Positions 36,053 to 43,522 of a stretch of DNA of 64,000 nt are shown here, in pieces. Made by a program: the position numbers and the translations under genes. The stretch's first letter is position 1. Each line of letters begins with the position of its first letter. Under the pieces are notes generated by a model, which saw only the letters and a list, made by a program, of their open reading frames with translations, was not told the origin of the DNA and did no database searches. This DNA comes from Clostridia bacterium (lineage in GTDB: Bacteria > Bacillota > Clostridia > Oscillospirales > CAG-272), in assembly GCA_017463125.1 (NCBI GenBank), contig JAFTPV010000003.1:29190-93189 (forward strand). The letters run 5' to 3'.

Positions 36053-36110
36053 CCTCATCCGTCATACAGTTGCTTTCAACTGTATGACAACTTCCCCTTG
36101 GGGAAGGCTT
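36053..36110. repeat. Intergenic palindromic repeat element
   Basis: Two adjacent hairpins: a perfect 12-bp stem GTCATACAGTTG / CAACTGTATGAC (36061-36088) and CTTCCCC-TT-GGGGAAG (36091-36106), flanked by CCTCATCC and GCTT. I recall this layout (CCTCATCCGTCA, variable hairpin, CTTCCCC..GGGGAAG) as a very common dispersed repeat in gut Clostridia. A second copy of the CTTCCCC hairpin is at 39757-39772. Confidence 0.7.
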
Positions 36111-36130
36111 ACATATACTTAAGCGAGGGA

Positions 36131-36250
36131 ATTTTGATGAAGCGCAAAGATTTTCGTGTCGCCAGCGGTAGTTACTTATATCTCTAAGCTGTGGTAAAAA
36201 TTGATGAAATGCAAAGATTTTTTCGTTGCAAGCCGTAGTTACCTACGACA
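36131..36250. repeat. Two imperfect 50-bp direct repeats in the intergenic region
   Basis: About 36131-36182 and 36199-36250 share TTGATGAA.(C/T)GCAAAGATTTT..GT..C.AGC.GTAGTTAC. Together with the palindromic element they fill most of the 238-base gap between yebC and the deacetylase gene; no ORF or promoter is seen. Confidence 0.65.
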
Positions 36251-36280
36251 AAACAAAAAATCTGCAGCAGTTCGCAATTT

Positions 36281-37006
36281 TTACACGTCCCAGTTGTGAT
36301 AGACGGCGTTTACATCATCATCCTCGTTAAACTTGTCAAGCATCTTCTGCATATTTTCCGCATCCTCGTCGCTTGTAAGCTCGACGTAGGTTGAGGGAAC
36401 CTTTGCAAGATCGGCGGTATCAATCTTATAGCCGAGGGCTATAATTGCATCGCGTACTGCGTCAAGGTCGGCGGGGTCGGTGTAGATAGAATACTCGCCC
36501 TCGTCGTTCTTGATGTCCTCTGCGCCTGCCTCAAGAGCGTCCTCCATAATCTTATCCTCGTCGATCTCATTATCCTCGTCAACTATGGTGATAACGCCCT
36601 TCTCTTCAAAGAGATAGCCTACACAGCCGTTCTGACCAAGGTTTCCGCCATACTTTGAGAAGGCGGCTCTGACGTTGCCTGCAGTACGGTTACGGTTATC
36701 GGTCTGGGTTTCAACTATGATAGCAACACCCGAAGGACCGTAGCCCTCGTATACGATTTCTTCAAAGTTGATGTCCGAGTTATCGGAAAATTTCTTGATA
36801 GTACGCTGGATATTATCGTTAGGCACGTTGTTAGCCTTTGCCTTCGCGATAAGGTCGCGGAGCTTTGAGTTGTTGTTAGGGTCGGGACCGCCTGCCTTAA
36901 TAGCGACAGCCATTTCCTTACCTATCTTGGTGAAGATTTTTGCCTTTGCGGCATCTGCCTTCTCCTTCTTGTGCTTGATATTATTCCATTTTGAATGTCC
37001 TGACAT
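36281..37006 (-). CDS. yebC: YebC/PmpR-family (TACO1) regulatory protein
   Basis: 241 residues, normal length. The N-terminus MSGHSKWNNIKHKK is diagnostic and begins directly after AGGAGAAAATAT, fixing the start at 37006. Also visible: DPNNNSKLRDLIAKAKANNVPNDNI region (residues 47-70), YEGYGPSGVAI and NLGQNGCVGYLFE. Family members act as DNA-binding regulators or, as shown for some, relieve ribosome stalling. It lies 43 bases after argS, so it is probably co-transcribed with the translation gene. Confidence 0.96.
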   Translation of the reverse strand: MSGHSKWNNIKHKKEKADAAKAKIFTKIGKEMAVAIKAGGPDPNNNSKLRDLIAKAKANNVPNDNIQRTIKKFSDNSDINFEEIVYEGYGPSGVAIIVETQTDNRNRTAGNVRAAFSKYGGNLGQNGCVGYLFEEKGVITIVDEDNEIDEDKIMEDALEAGAEDIKNDEGEYSIYTDPADLDAVRDAIIALGYKIDTADLAKVPSTYVELTSDEDAENMQKMLDKFNEDDDVNAVYHNWDV

Positions 37007-37049
37007 ATATTTTCTCCTAAAAATTAAATTTGAAATTAGATGAGAAATT

Positions 37050-38783
37050 TTAGATTTTCTCCGGGCTTTGTAAGCAAATGAGATTAAGAGCCGTACGAAG
37101 CACCTGATTTGTTGCTCTTGTGAGAGCAATTCTCGAGCTGCGAAGCTTCTCATCCTCGCAGTTTGCGATACTGCACTCGTGGTAGAAGCGGTTGAACGCT
37201 GCGCAAAGATCAAGTATATATCTCGTAACGACGGACGGCTCGTAGTCGTCTATTGCAGAGATTACACGCTCGGGGAATACCGAAAGTGTCTTTGCAAGCT
37301 CAACCTCAAGCTCCGAGAGAGATGCCCCCGTCATCTTACCTGCTTCGCCTACCTTCTCAAGCACCGAGCAGGTACGTGCATAGGTATACTGTGCGTAAGG
37401 ACCTGTATTTCCGTCAAAGGAAAGGGCGTCCTCCATCATAAAGTTGATGTCGCGCATACGGTTGTTTGAAAGATAGTAGAACACTATCGCACCTACACCG
37501 ACCTTCTCTGCAATGGCCTGAAGCTCTTCTTCATCGGTGTACTTATCCTTCGCAATCTCGCGAACACGTGCTATCGCCTCGGCAAAGAGGTCACGAAGAA
37601 GAATTACGTTACCCGTTCTTGTCGCGAGCTTTGCTCCGTTTATACTAACTGTGCCGTAGGGAACGTGAACGAGCTTGTCATACCAATCATAGCCCATAAG
37701 CTCAACGACCTTAAACCACTGGGCAAAGTGGAGTGACTGTGCGGCACTCGTTACGTAGATAGCCTTATCGAAATTATACTCGCCCTTACGGTAAACGGCA
37801 GCGGCGATATCACGCGTGGGATAGAGGGTTGAGCCATCACGCTTTAAGATAAGGCAGACGGGCATATTCCACTTATCAAGATTTACAATAGACGCGCCAT
37901 CGTCAATCTCAAGCAGTCCCATATCGCGGAGCTTTTGCACCTGGGCAGGCATTTTATCAGTATAGAACGACTCGCCCTTGTAGGAATCGAACTCTATATT
38001 AAGGAGCTTATAGGTCTTTTGATACTCGGCAAGGCTTACGTCAACAAACCAGCGCCAGAGAGCGAGGTTTTCTTCATTTCCGTCCTCGAGTGCTCTGAAC
38101 TCGGCACGCGACTCGTCTGCGAGGGGAGATTTCTTTTCTTCATTAGACTCCTCCTCTGCCTTAATTTCGTTATTTATTCTGACGTAGAGCTTAACGAGCT
38201 CGTCGACTCCGCCTTCTTCTATCGTAGCTCTGTCGCCCCACTTCTTGTAGGCAACGATGAGCTTACCGAACTGAGTTCCCCAGTCACCGAGATAGTTGAT
38301 GCCGACACACTTATAGCCTGCAAACTCGTGAAGTAGCTTTAACGAATGACCGATAACGGTCGTACCAAGGTGACCGATGTGGAAGGGCTTTGCTACGTTT
38401 GGAGAGGAGTAGTCAAGGACTACGGTCTTACCCGCACCAAAGGTCGGTGCGCCGTACTTATCGCCCTGCTCTATTACCTCACCGACAACGCGGCGAGAGA
38501 AGGCAGTGCCGTCTATCTTAAAGTTAAGGTAGCCGTTTACCGCAGTTATAGAGGAGAACTCCTCGCACTTAATAGATGCGGCTAGAGCTTCGGCAATCTG
38601 TACGGGAGAGCGCCTGAGTCTCTTTGAAAGTCTGAAGCAAGGAAGAGCGATATCGCCCATAGATTTATCCGGCGGATACTCTAGCATTGCTAATATTTCT
38701 TCTGCACTGAGAAGCCCCTCACCGAAGTTCTGTGCTACGGCGGCCGCTATGAGAGATGCAGTTTTATTTTTTAAGGTAAGCAT
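37050..38783 (-). CDS. argS: Arginyl-tRNA synthetase
   Basis: 577-residue class I synthetase charging tRNA-Arg. VVLDYSSPNVAKPFHIGHLGTT holds the HIGH motif (about residues 122-143); GAKLATRTGNVI is the KMSKS-equivalent loop, degenerate as is common in ArgRS. The N-terminal add-1 domain (residues 1-110) and the C-terminal anticodon-binding DALR domain (SLSELEVELAKTLSVFP...) are intact. It starts 25 bases after the kinase-like gene and is followed by yebC, forming a three-gene string. Confidence 0.97.
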   Translation of the reverse strand: MLTLKNKTASLIAAAVAQNFGEGLLSAEEILAMLEYPPDKSMGDIALPCFRLSKRLRRSPVQIAEALAASIKCEEFSSITAVNGYLNFKIDGTAFSRRVVGEVIEQGDKYGAPTFGAGKTVVLDYSSPNVAKPFHIGHLGTTVIGHSLKLLHEFAGYKCVGINYLGDWGTQFGKLIVAYKKWGDRATIEEGGVDELVKLYVRINNEIKAEEESNEEKKSPLADESRAEFRALEDGNEENLALWRWFVDVSLAEYQKTYKLLNIEFDSYKGESFYTDKMPAQVQKLRDMGLLEIDDGASIVNLDKWNMPVCLILKRDGSTLYPTRDIAAAVYRKGEYNFDKAIYVTSAAQSLHFAQWFKVVELMGYDWYDKLVHVPYGTVSINGAKLATRTGNVILLRDLFAEAIARVREIAKDKYTDEEELQAIAEKVGVGAIVFYYLSNNRMRDINFMMEDALSFDGNTGPYAQYTYARTCSVLEKVGEAGKMTGASLSELEVELAKTLSVFPERVISAIDDYEPSVVTRYILDLCAAFNRFYHECSIANCEDEKLRSSRIALTRATNQVLRTALNLICLQSPEKI

Positions 38784-38808
38784 TTATTCTGCCTTTCTTT
38801 TTTCTTTG

Positions 38809-39630
38809 TTAAAGAGAATTTTTCATTTTTACGTACTCGCATTTCGTTTCGGGTACGGGTACTAGACGTGCCGGGATATATCTATCCATATTGAAAGCGT
38901 GAGCAAGGGCTGTTTCGTGGCCGGAAGCAAGATAGAACTCGCCGTCACGCTCAAAAACGGTAACCTCAGGAGCACCAAGGCCGCACTCGAGATTCATTGC
39001 AAGGGTAGCGACAAGCTCGTTATCCACCTCGCCGTCAGGGTAATTTAACCGCTCGGGGCTGATAAGCGCGCACTCAAAGTCGGGATTTAACTTCCATTCC
39101 TCAAAGGCGGCGATTATAGAATCGGCAACCTCGCGGGGTGTGGCAACCGTCGTATCTATTACAAGAGAATAGTTTGAAAGATTCTTTATATCAACTCCGT
39201 ACTGCTCCTTATAGCGCTTTTTCTCACTCTCGCGTCTTTGGCGGGTTTGTGCTACGGTTTCCTCAAGGGTAGCTGCGTGCTCGCCCTGTCTGTTTGCGTT
39301 CATAATACGCAGAGCGCTGGTTTCAATATCGGTTGAGAGGTAGACCTTGAAGGTCCCCTTCGTGAAATGCCAAGCCATACGGGAATCAATTATAAGGAGC
39401 TTGTCCACGTCAGCAAGGGCGACAAGCCCGTCGTCTATCTCGTGATCGATCTCGGGATGGGTTTCCATATAGACGTTAAGCTCGGTGACTGTCATACCGC
39501 GCGCCTCTGCTATGGAGCGGACAATCGAGCCTGTGGAATAGTATTCTGCGCCGAGGTCGGCTATGAGAAGGTCGGAAACGGTGGACTTACCGCTGCCGAG
39601 GTCGCCTGCAAGTGAAATCTTTGGCTTCAT
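38809..39630 (-). CDS. Cytidylate kinase-like P-loop protein with C-terminal extension
   Basis: 273 residues. Residues 1-175 are a cytidylate-kinase-like NMP kinase: Walker A GDLGSGKST (9-17), GAEYYSTGSIVRSIAEARGMT substrate loop, LLIIDSRMAWHF and DIETSALRI, SNYSLVIDTT. Residues about 180-273 are an extra domain with FYLASGHETALAHAFNMDRYIPARLV, recalling the ParB/Srx-type GHHR-like pattern; this is only a resemblance. It is upstream of argS in the same direction. The substrate may be CMP/dCMP or another small phosphorylated compound. Confidence 0.8.
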   Translation of the reverse strand: MKPKISLAGDLGSGKSTVSDLLIADLGAEYYSTGSIVRSIAEARGMTVTELNVYMETHPEIDHEIDDGLVALADVDKLLIIDSRMAWHFTKGTFKVYLSTDIETSALRIMNANRQGEHAATLEETVAQTRQRRESEKKRYKEQYGVDIKNLSNYSLVIDTTVATPREVADSIIAAFEEWKLNPDFECALISPERLNYPDGEVDNELVATLAMNLECGLGAPEVTVFERDGEFYLASGHETALAHAFNMDRYIPARLVPVPETKCEYVKMKNSL

Positions 39631-39756
39631 TTTTCTCTCCCTTACGTTTGTAAAAGCAATTTAACTAAATTATTATAATATATTTTGTAGAAAATGTCAA
39701 GATGTCTTGGTGAATTTTGATTAATAATAGAAAAACGAGGTGACAGATACACAAGG

Positions 39757-39772
39757 CTTCCCCTTGGGGAAG
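39757..39772. repeat. CTTCCCC hairpin (second copy of dispersed repeat)
   Basis: CTTCCCC-TT-GGGGAAG within AGG...GGTAAGG context, matching the 3' half of the element at 36053-36110. The rest of 39631-39903 shows no gene. Confidence 0.6.
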
Positions 39773-39903
39773 GGTAAGGATACAAAAGTTCTAATACGCT
39801 GGAAAACGTTAGTGCAAATAACACTTGTCAAATTGAGTGCAAATACAAGGTGTATAAAATTAAAAAAAATTCGTGTAAAATATAAGCGTAAGGAGATACG
39901 CTT

Positions 39904-40098
39904 ATGTTTAAGGTGAAAAAGACTGAATATATAAATAAAACTTTTAGACTCCCGACAGATTTAGTTGAAAAAATGGAGTCAATTGCACAAAACAAGGGTG
40001 TATCATTAAACAATCTTGTTTTTCAATGTTGCGAATACGCACTGGAAAACATAGAGCAATCAGAAGATTACCGTATTACTGCGCAGAACATTATCTAA
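39904..40098 (+). CDS. Ribbon-helix-helix (Arc/CopG-like) protein
   Basis: 64 residues. KTEYINKTFRLPTDLVEKMESIAQNKGVSLNNLVFQCCEYALENI fits an RHH fold: one beta strand (YINKTFRLP) then two helices, as in Arc/MetJ DNA-binding proteins. TAAGGAGAT lies upstream at good spacing. No toxin gene follows, so it is not an obvious antitoxin of a pair; it may be a free transcription regulator. It starts the small accessory patch up to 41.4 kb. Confidence 0.75.
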   Translation: MFKVKKTEYINKTFRLPTDLVEKMESIAQNKGVSLNNLVFQCCEYALENIEQSEDYRITAQNII

Positions 40099-40107
40099 AA
40101 CAAAAAA

Positions 40108-40128
40108 GCCGCCTGTTTTCAAGGCGAC
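40108..40128. terminator. Weak shared terminator
   Basis: Stem GCCGCCT / AGGCGAC with one mismatch and U-rich exits on both strands, between convergent small genes. Confidence 0.45.
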
Positions 40129-40131
40129 CTT

Positions 40132-40377
40132 TTACTTCTCAAGCTCTAACTCTTCGGAACGGAAAATTTCATCATCTAAAAATTCATTAAGAGTCATATC
40201 GAAGCCTTTGGAAAGCATAATAACGGTGCTTAACGTTACCGTTTTGTTTCTTCCGTTCATTATACATTGCATACTTCCGTGTTGTATACCTGATTTCTGC
40301 TCTAAACGGTATTGAGACATACCTTTTTCCTTTAGCAACGCGAAAATACGCTTTGCAACAGCGTTATTTACAGTCAA
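40132..40377 (-). CDS. XRE-family helix-turn-helix regulator
   Basis: 81 residues from TTG 40377, which has GGGGG seven bases upstream; ATGs at 40398 and 40410 are in frame but have no better site. The HTH is KGMSQYRLEQKSGIQHGSMQCIMNGRNKTVTLSTVIMLSKGF, followed by LNEFLDDEIF. It is divergent from the SLOG gene 167 bases away, whose promoter overlaps a perfect palindrome, so it is the best candidate for that operator's repressor. Confidence 0.85.
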   Translation of the reverse strand: MTVNNAVAKRIFALLKEKGMSQYRLEQKSGIQHGSMQCIMNGRNKTVTLSTVIMLSKGFDMTLNEFLDDEIFRSEELELEK

Positions 40378-40480
40378 GTTTATACCCCCGATAAGCATAT
40401 TTCGATGCACATTTCTTCCACTTAAACTATTCTATCAAGAAAAGCATAAAAATATAAGAAGGTATACCTACATATTTTGC

Positions 40481-40509
40481 TTGATTCGCCCGGCGAGTCG
40501 TGCTATAAT
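40481..40509 (+). promoter_or_regulatory. Promoter of the SLOG-family gene
   Basis: TTGATT (40481-40486), 17 bases, TATAAT (40504-40509); overlapped at the -10 by the operator palindrome. Confidence 0.75.
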
Positions 40510-40529
40510 ATGTAGGTAAAACTACATAT
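40508..40529. promoter_or_regulatory. Palindromic operator ATATGTAG-N6-CTACATAT
   Basis: Perfect 8-bp inverted repeat with a 6-base spacer, covering the end of the -10 box and the transcription start. A third half-site ACCTACATAT lies upstream of the -35 at 40466-40475. Three half-sites around one promoter indicate repression, likely by the adjacent XRE protein. Confidence 0.7.
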
Positions 40530-40544
40530 AGGCGGTATTTCAAT

Positions 40545-40997
40545 ATGATTATTACATTTTGCGGGCACGGAAGCTTTGTCGGAAGCGAGGAATATGAGAA
40601 GAAAATTCTCGCCCTTTTGGAAAAGACTGCCGGGAATAATCCTGCTGATATGTTCCTTGGCGGATATGGGGGATTTGACTCCTTTGCTTATAACGTTTGC
40701 AAAAAATATAAGGCTTCGCACCCGTCCGTATCGCTAATTTTTATCACACCGTACATAACCGAGCAATATCAGAAAAATCATTTGGAATTTATAAAAAATA
40801 TGTACGATGCCGTAATATATCCCGAAATTGAAAACAAGCCGAAAAGATTTGCTATATCATACAGAAACAGATACATGGTGGACAGGGCAGATTTTGTAAT
40901 AGCTTACGTAAACAGAAGATATGGCGGTGCTTATGACACCTATAAATATGCTAAAGGAAAAGGTAAGATTGTTTATAATCTCGGCTATATAAAATAA
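40545..40997 (+). CDS. SLOG-fold protein
   Basis: 150 residues with a Rossmann-like SLOG core: ITFCGHGSF at the start, FLGGYGGFDSFAYNVCKKYK (residues 38-57) and LIFITPY, then ADFVIAYVNRRYGGAYDTYKYAKGKGKIVYNL, the ligand-pocket end. This resembles DUF1273/YspA-like SLOG proteins that bind nucleotide-derived ligands. Such small proteins occur in Clostridia as lone genes and in conflict systems. An operator palindrome covers its promoter. The ligand is unknown. Confidence 0.8.
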   Translation: MIITFCGHGSFVGSEEYEKKILALLEKTAGNNPADMFLGGYGGFDSFAYNVCKKYKASHPSVSLIFITPYITEQYQKNHLEFIKNMYDAVIYPEIENKPKRFAISYRNRYMVDRADFVIAYVNRRYGGAYDTYKYAKGKGKIVYNLGYIK

Positions 40998-41011
40998 AGG
41001 TTACTAATATC

Positions 41012-41410
41012 ATGAATGAACTTAAAGACATAAAAAATGAATGGGAAAAGGTACAGCTTGAAATACGGCTTCATACCAAGGGGAAGTTTCGCGCTTATTA
41101 TTTTTTGCGGCATATTCTTTTTTACCTACGGCAGCACGCAGAGCTTTGCGAGTGCGGAGATTACAGGGAGCTATATGATGAAACCGTTACCCTGCTGATT
41201 CTTCACGCAACCGTGAGGAGTGACTGGACGAGGGAGGACCCACAAAATAATCAGGAGTGGGTCGAGCTGCTCTGCGACCTTGAGGGTAAGCACGCCTCCG
41301 AATACGAGCTTTTTACTGCCGAGGAGGTTGACGATTACCTCACCTTACGCAAGGGAGCGTGGGAACGGGGAAACAGATATACGAAGGAAGGACTTGGGCT
41401 GGATTTTTAG
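41012..41410 (+). CDS. Hypothetical protein
   Basis: 132 residues, soluble and rich in Glu, Leu and Tyr, helical in appearance (LKDIKNEWEKVQLEIRLHTKGKFRAYYFLRHILFYLRQ region 4-41). I do not recognise the family. It follows the SLOG gene by 14 bases and probably shares its promoter. The Shine-Dalgarno TAAAGG is 12 bases from the ATG, a long spacing. Confidence 0.65.
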   Translation: MNELKDIKNEWEKVQLEIRLHTKGKFRAYYFLRHILFYLRQHAELCECGDYRELYDETVTLLILHATVRSDWTREDPQNNQEWVELLCDLEGKHASEYELFTAEEVDDYLTLRKGAWERGNRYTKEGLGLDF

Positions 41411-41491
41411 AATTTTTTGTTTTCACTGAATAATTTTGCCTACACGGGTAAAGAATACTTTCAGCAATGCAAATGCGGAAAGGAAAATAAA

Positions 41492-42169
41492 ATGGACAAA
41501 AAATTCAATTTCTCCGATCAACCCACAAAGGTTAAGATCATTTACGGCGCTGTTATCGCGATTCTTTGCATCAGCGCTATCGTGGTTGGTATAGTTTCAG
41601 TAGCTTCCACAAAGAAAAGCGACCCTGATACCGAGCCTCCTATCACGGACAACGTACCGAAGGACGAGGTTCCTAACGAAGCACCCGATACAAACGAGGA
41701 CGAGAACAAGGCTCCCGAAAAGACAAGCCTCACCTCACCCGTAATCGGCGAGGTTGTAAAAAATCACAGCCTTGATACCCCTGTTTTTTCAACTACGCTT
41801 AACGAGTGGCGAGTTCATACTGGAATTGACATCTCGGCAGAGCTTGGGGACAAGGTATACGCGGGCGCTGACGGCGAGGTTACAAACGTATACTACAACA
41901 ACTATTACGGCAGAACTGTAGAGATAACGCACCCTGACGGTGTTGTTAGTGTATATTCTAACCTTGACGGTGATAACATTGCCGTAAGCGTTGGACAGAG
42001 CGTTAAGCGCGGCGACGTTATCGGCCTCGTTGGCGACACCTCACTTACCGAGCTTGCAGACGAAGCGCACCTGCACTTTGAGGTAAGAGTTTCTGGCAAG
42101 AGCGTAAATCCTCTCGATTATATCAGCGAGGAGTCAAAGGAAGCCTCTTTAGGCATTAACGGCGTTTGA
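41492..42169 (+). CDS. M23-family peptidase, SpoIIQ-like
   Basis: 225 residues: short cytosolic N-terminus, one transmembrane helix (16-38), an acidic Pro/Glu/Asp-rich linker (42-78) and a C-terminal LytM domain (95-212). The zinc-site residues His109 and Asp113 (HTGID) and His193-x-His195 (HLHFE) are all present, so it could cleave peptidoglycan cross-bridges. Single-helix plus LytM is the layout of SpoIIQ, the engulfment protein of endospore formers, but generic cell-wall peptidases look alike. AAAGGAAAAT precedes the start at 41492. Confidence 0.88.
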   Translation: MDKKFNFSDQPTKVKIIYGAVIAILCISAIVVGIVSVASTKKSDPDTEPPITDNVPKDEVPNEAPDTNEDENKAPEKTSLTSPVIGEVVKNHSLDTPVFSTTLNEWRVHTGIDISAELGDKVYAGADGEVTNVYYNNYYGRTVEITHPDGVVSVYSNLDGDNIAVSVGQSVKRGDVIGLVGDTSLTELADEAHLHFEVRVSGKSVNPLDYISEESKEASLGINGV

Positions 42170-42201
42170 TTTATAAAATCATTGCCTAATGGCAAAAACG
42201 C

Positions 42202-42230
42202 TTGACAACTCTCACAAGTTGTGCTATAAT
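42202..42230 (+). promoter_or_regulatory. Consensus promoter of hom
   Basis: TTGACA (42202-42207), 17 bases, TATAAT (42225-42230). Confidence 0.85.
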
Positions 42231-42243
42231 TAGACAAGTTCGG

Positions 42244-42270
42244 CGGAGCTTCGCAGAATGTGAAGCTCCG
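42244..42270 (+). promoter_or_regulatory. Leader hairpin before hom
   Basis: Perfect 9-bp stem CGGAGCTTC / GAAGCTCCG starting about seven bases after the predicted transcription start and followed by TAATTGTTTTTTCGTTTT. It resembles an attenuator or an RNA-stabilising 5' stem. No leader peptide or T-box sequence is seen. Confidence 0.55.
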
Positions 42271-42306
42271 TAATTGTTTTTTCGTTTTAGATTGGAGAAC
42301 TATAAT

Positions 42307-43506
42307 ATGACAAATGTAGCAATTCTCGGCTTCGGCGTCGTTGGCGGCGGTGTTGCCAGACTTATCACCGAGAATATGAAAGAGGTAACAAGACTCGGCG
42401 GTGACGGCATAAATATCAAGTACATACTTGATTTGCGTGATTTTCCCAATTCGCCCTTTGCCGACAGAGTGGTACACGATTTTGATATTATCGCGTCCGA
42501 CCCCGAGATTGATACTGTTATTGAGGTTATGGGCGGCTCACACCCCGCTTACGAATATACGGTTAAGGCTCTGCGCGCCGGCAAGAACGTTATCACATCT
42601 AACAAAGAGGTCGTTGCCAATTTCGGTGACGAATTTATGGCTATTGCAGAAGAGATGGGCGTTTGCTACCGTTTTGAAGCAAGCGTTGGCGGCGGTATTC
42701 CCGTTCTTTCTCCTATCATTAACTGCGTTGGGCAGAACAAGATAACCGAGGTGCGCGGTATTCTCAACGGTACTACTAACTACATTCTTACTAAAATGTT
42801 CTCCTTCGGTGACGGATTTGAGGAATCGCTCCGCGACGCGCAGGAGAGAGGATATGCAGAAAGAAATCCCGACGCTGACATACTCGGCACCGACGCATGC
42901 AGAAAAATCGCTATCCTCGGTGCTCTTGTTACAGGTAAGCTCGTACCTACGGAGAATATTCACACCGAGGGTATTACGGGAATCCGCAAGCAAGACGTTG
43001 AGGCATCAGCAAGGGTTGGACTTAAGATAAAGCTGCTCGGCAGATGCATTATCGGTGAGAGCGGAGTGTTTATTATGGTTGCTCCGTTTATGCTACCCGA
43101 CTCTACGCCTCTGTCAACGGTTTCCGGCGTTTACAATGCGGTTGAGGTTGTCGGTGAGCCGATCGGCAACGTTATGTTCTACGGTCAGGGTGCGGGTGCA
43201 GGTGCTACGGCGTCTGCCGTTGTCGGTGACCTTATGCAGATAATGCGCTCCGGCAGAAACTGCGCACAGCCTATTATGGTTAAGAGCCTTGACGGCGTAT
43301 GCGATTTTGACGATTTTAAGGCACAGCAGTATATCGCTCTTGGAGGTGTCGGTGCAGAGCAGGTACGCGAGGTGTTCGGTAACGTGCAGATAATTTCCGA
43401 GGGCGAGGAAATTGCCTTTATTACCCAGGCGATGCGCGAGGGTGACGTTAAAAAGAAGCTCGGTGCACTCGGTGCAGAGTTGAAATCGAGAATAAGACTT
43501 ATTTAA
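42307..43506 (+). CDS. hom: Homoserine dehydrogenase
   Basis: 399 residues. It reduces aspartate semialdehyde to homoserine for threonine and methionine synthesis. The nucleotide loop is ILGFGVVGGGV; the catalytic block includes VITSNKEVVANF, EASVGGGIPVLSP, GILNGTTNYILTKM and DILGTDACRKIAILG. A C-terminal ACT-like segment (about 340-399) is short compared with feedback-regulated enzymes, so threonine control may be reduced. The start at 42307 has TTGGAGAAC upstream. No thrB or thrC follows; the next gene is a hydrolase. Confidence 0.96.
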   Translation: MTNVAILGFGVVGGGVARLITENMKEVTRLGGDGINIKYILDLRDFPNSPFADRVVHDFDIIASDPEIDTVIEVMGGSHPAYEYTVKALRAGKNVITSNKEVVANFGDEFMAIAEEMGVCYRFEASVGGGIPVLSPIINCVGQNKITEVRGILNGTTNYILTKMFSFGDGFEESLRDAQERGYAERNPDADILGTDACRKIAILGALVTGKLVPTENIHTEGITGIRKQDVEASARVGLKIKLLGRCIIGESGVFIMVAPFMLPDSTPLSTVSGVYNAVEVVGEPIGNVMFYGQGAGAGATASAVVGDLMQIMRSGRNCAQPIMVKSLDGVCDFDDFKAQQYIALGGVGAEQVREVFGNVQIISEGEEIAFITQAMREGDVKKKLGALGAELKSRIRLI

Positions 43507-43522
43507 GGAGAAAGCTATCATT

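Noticed and set aside
36043-36280. tRNA or rRNA remnant next to the dispersed repeat
   Set aside because: No cloverleaf or CCA end; the hairpins are simple inverted repeats.
39904-40377. RHH and XRE genes as a toxin-antitoxin pair
   Set aside because: They are convergent, both regulator-like, and no toxin-type protein (RelE, HicA, PIN, Fic) is encoded nearby.
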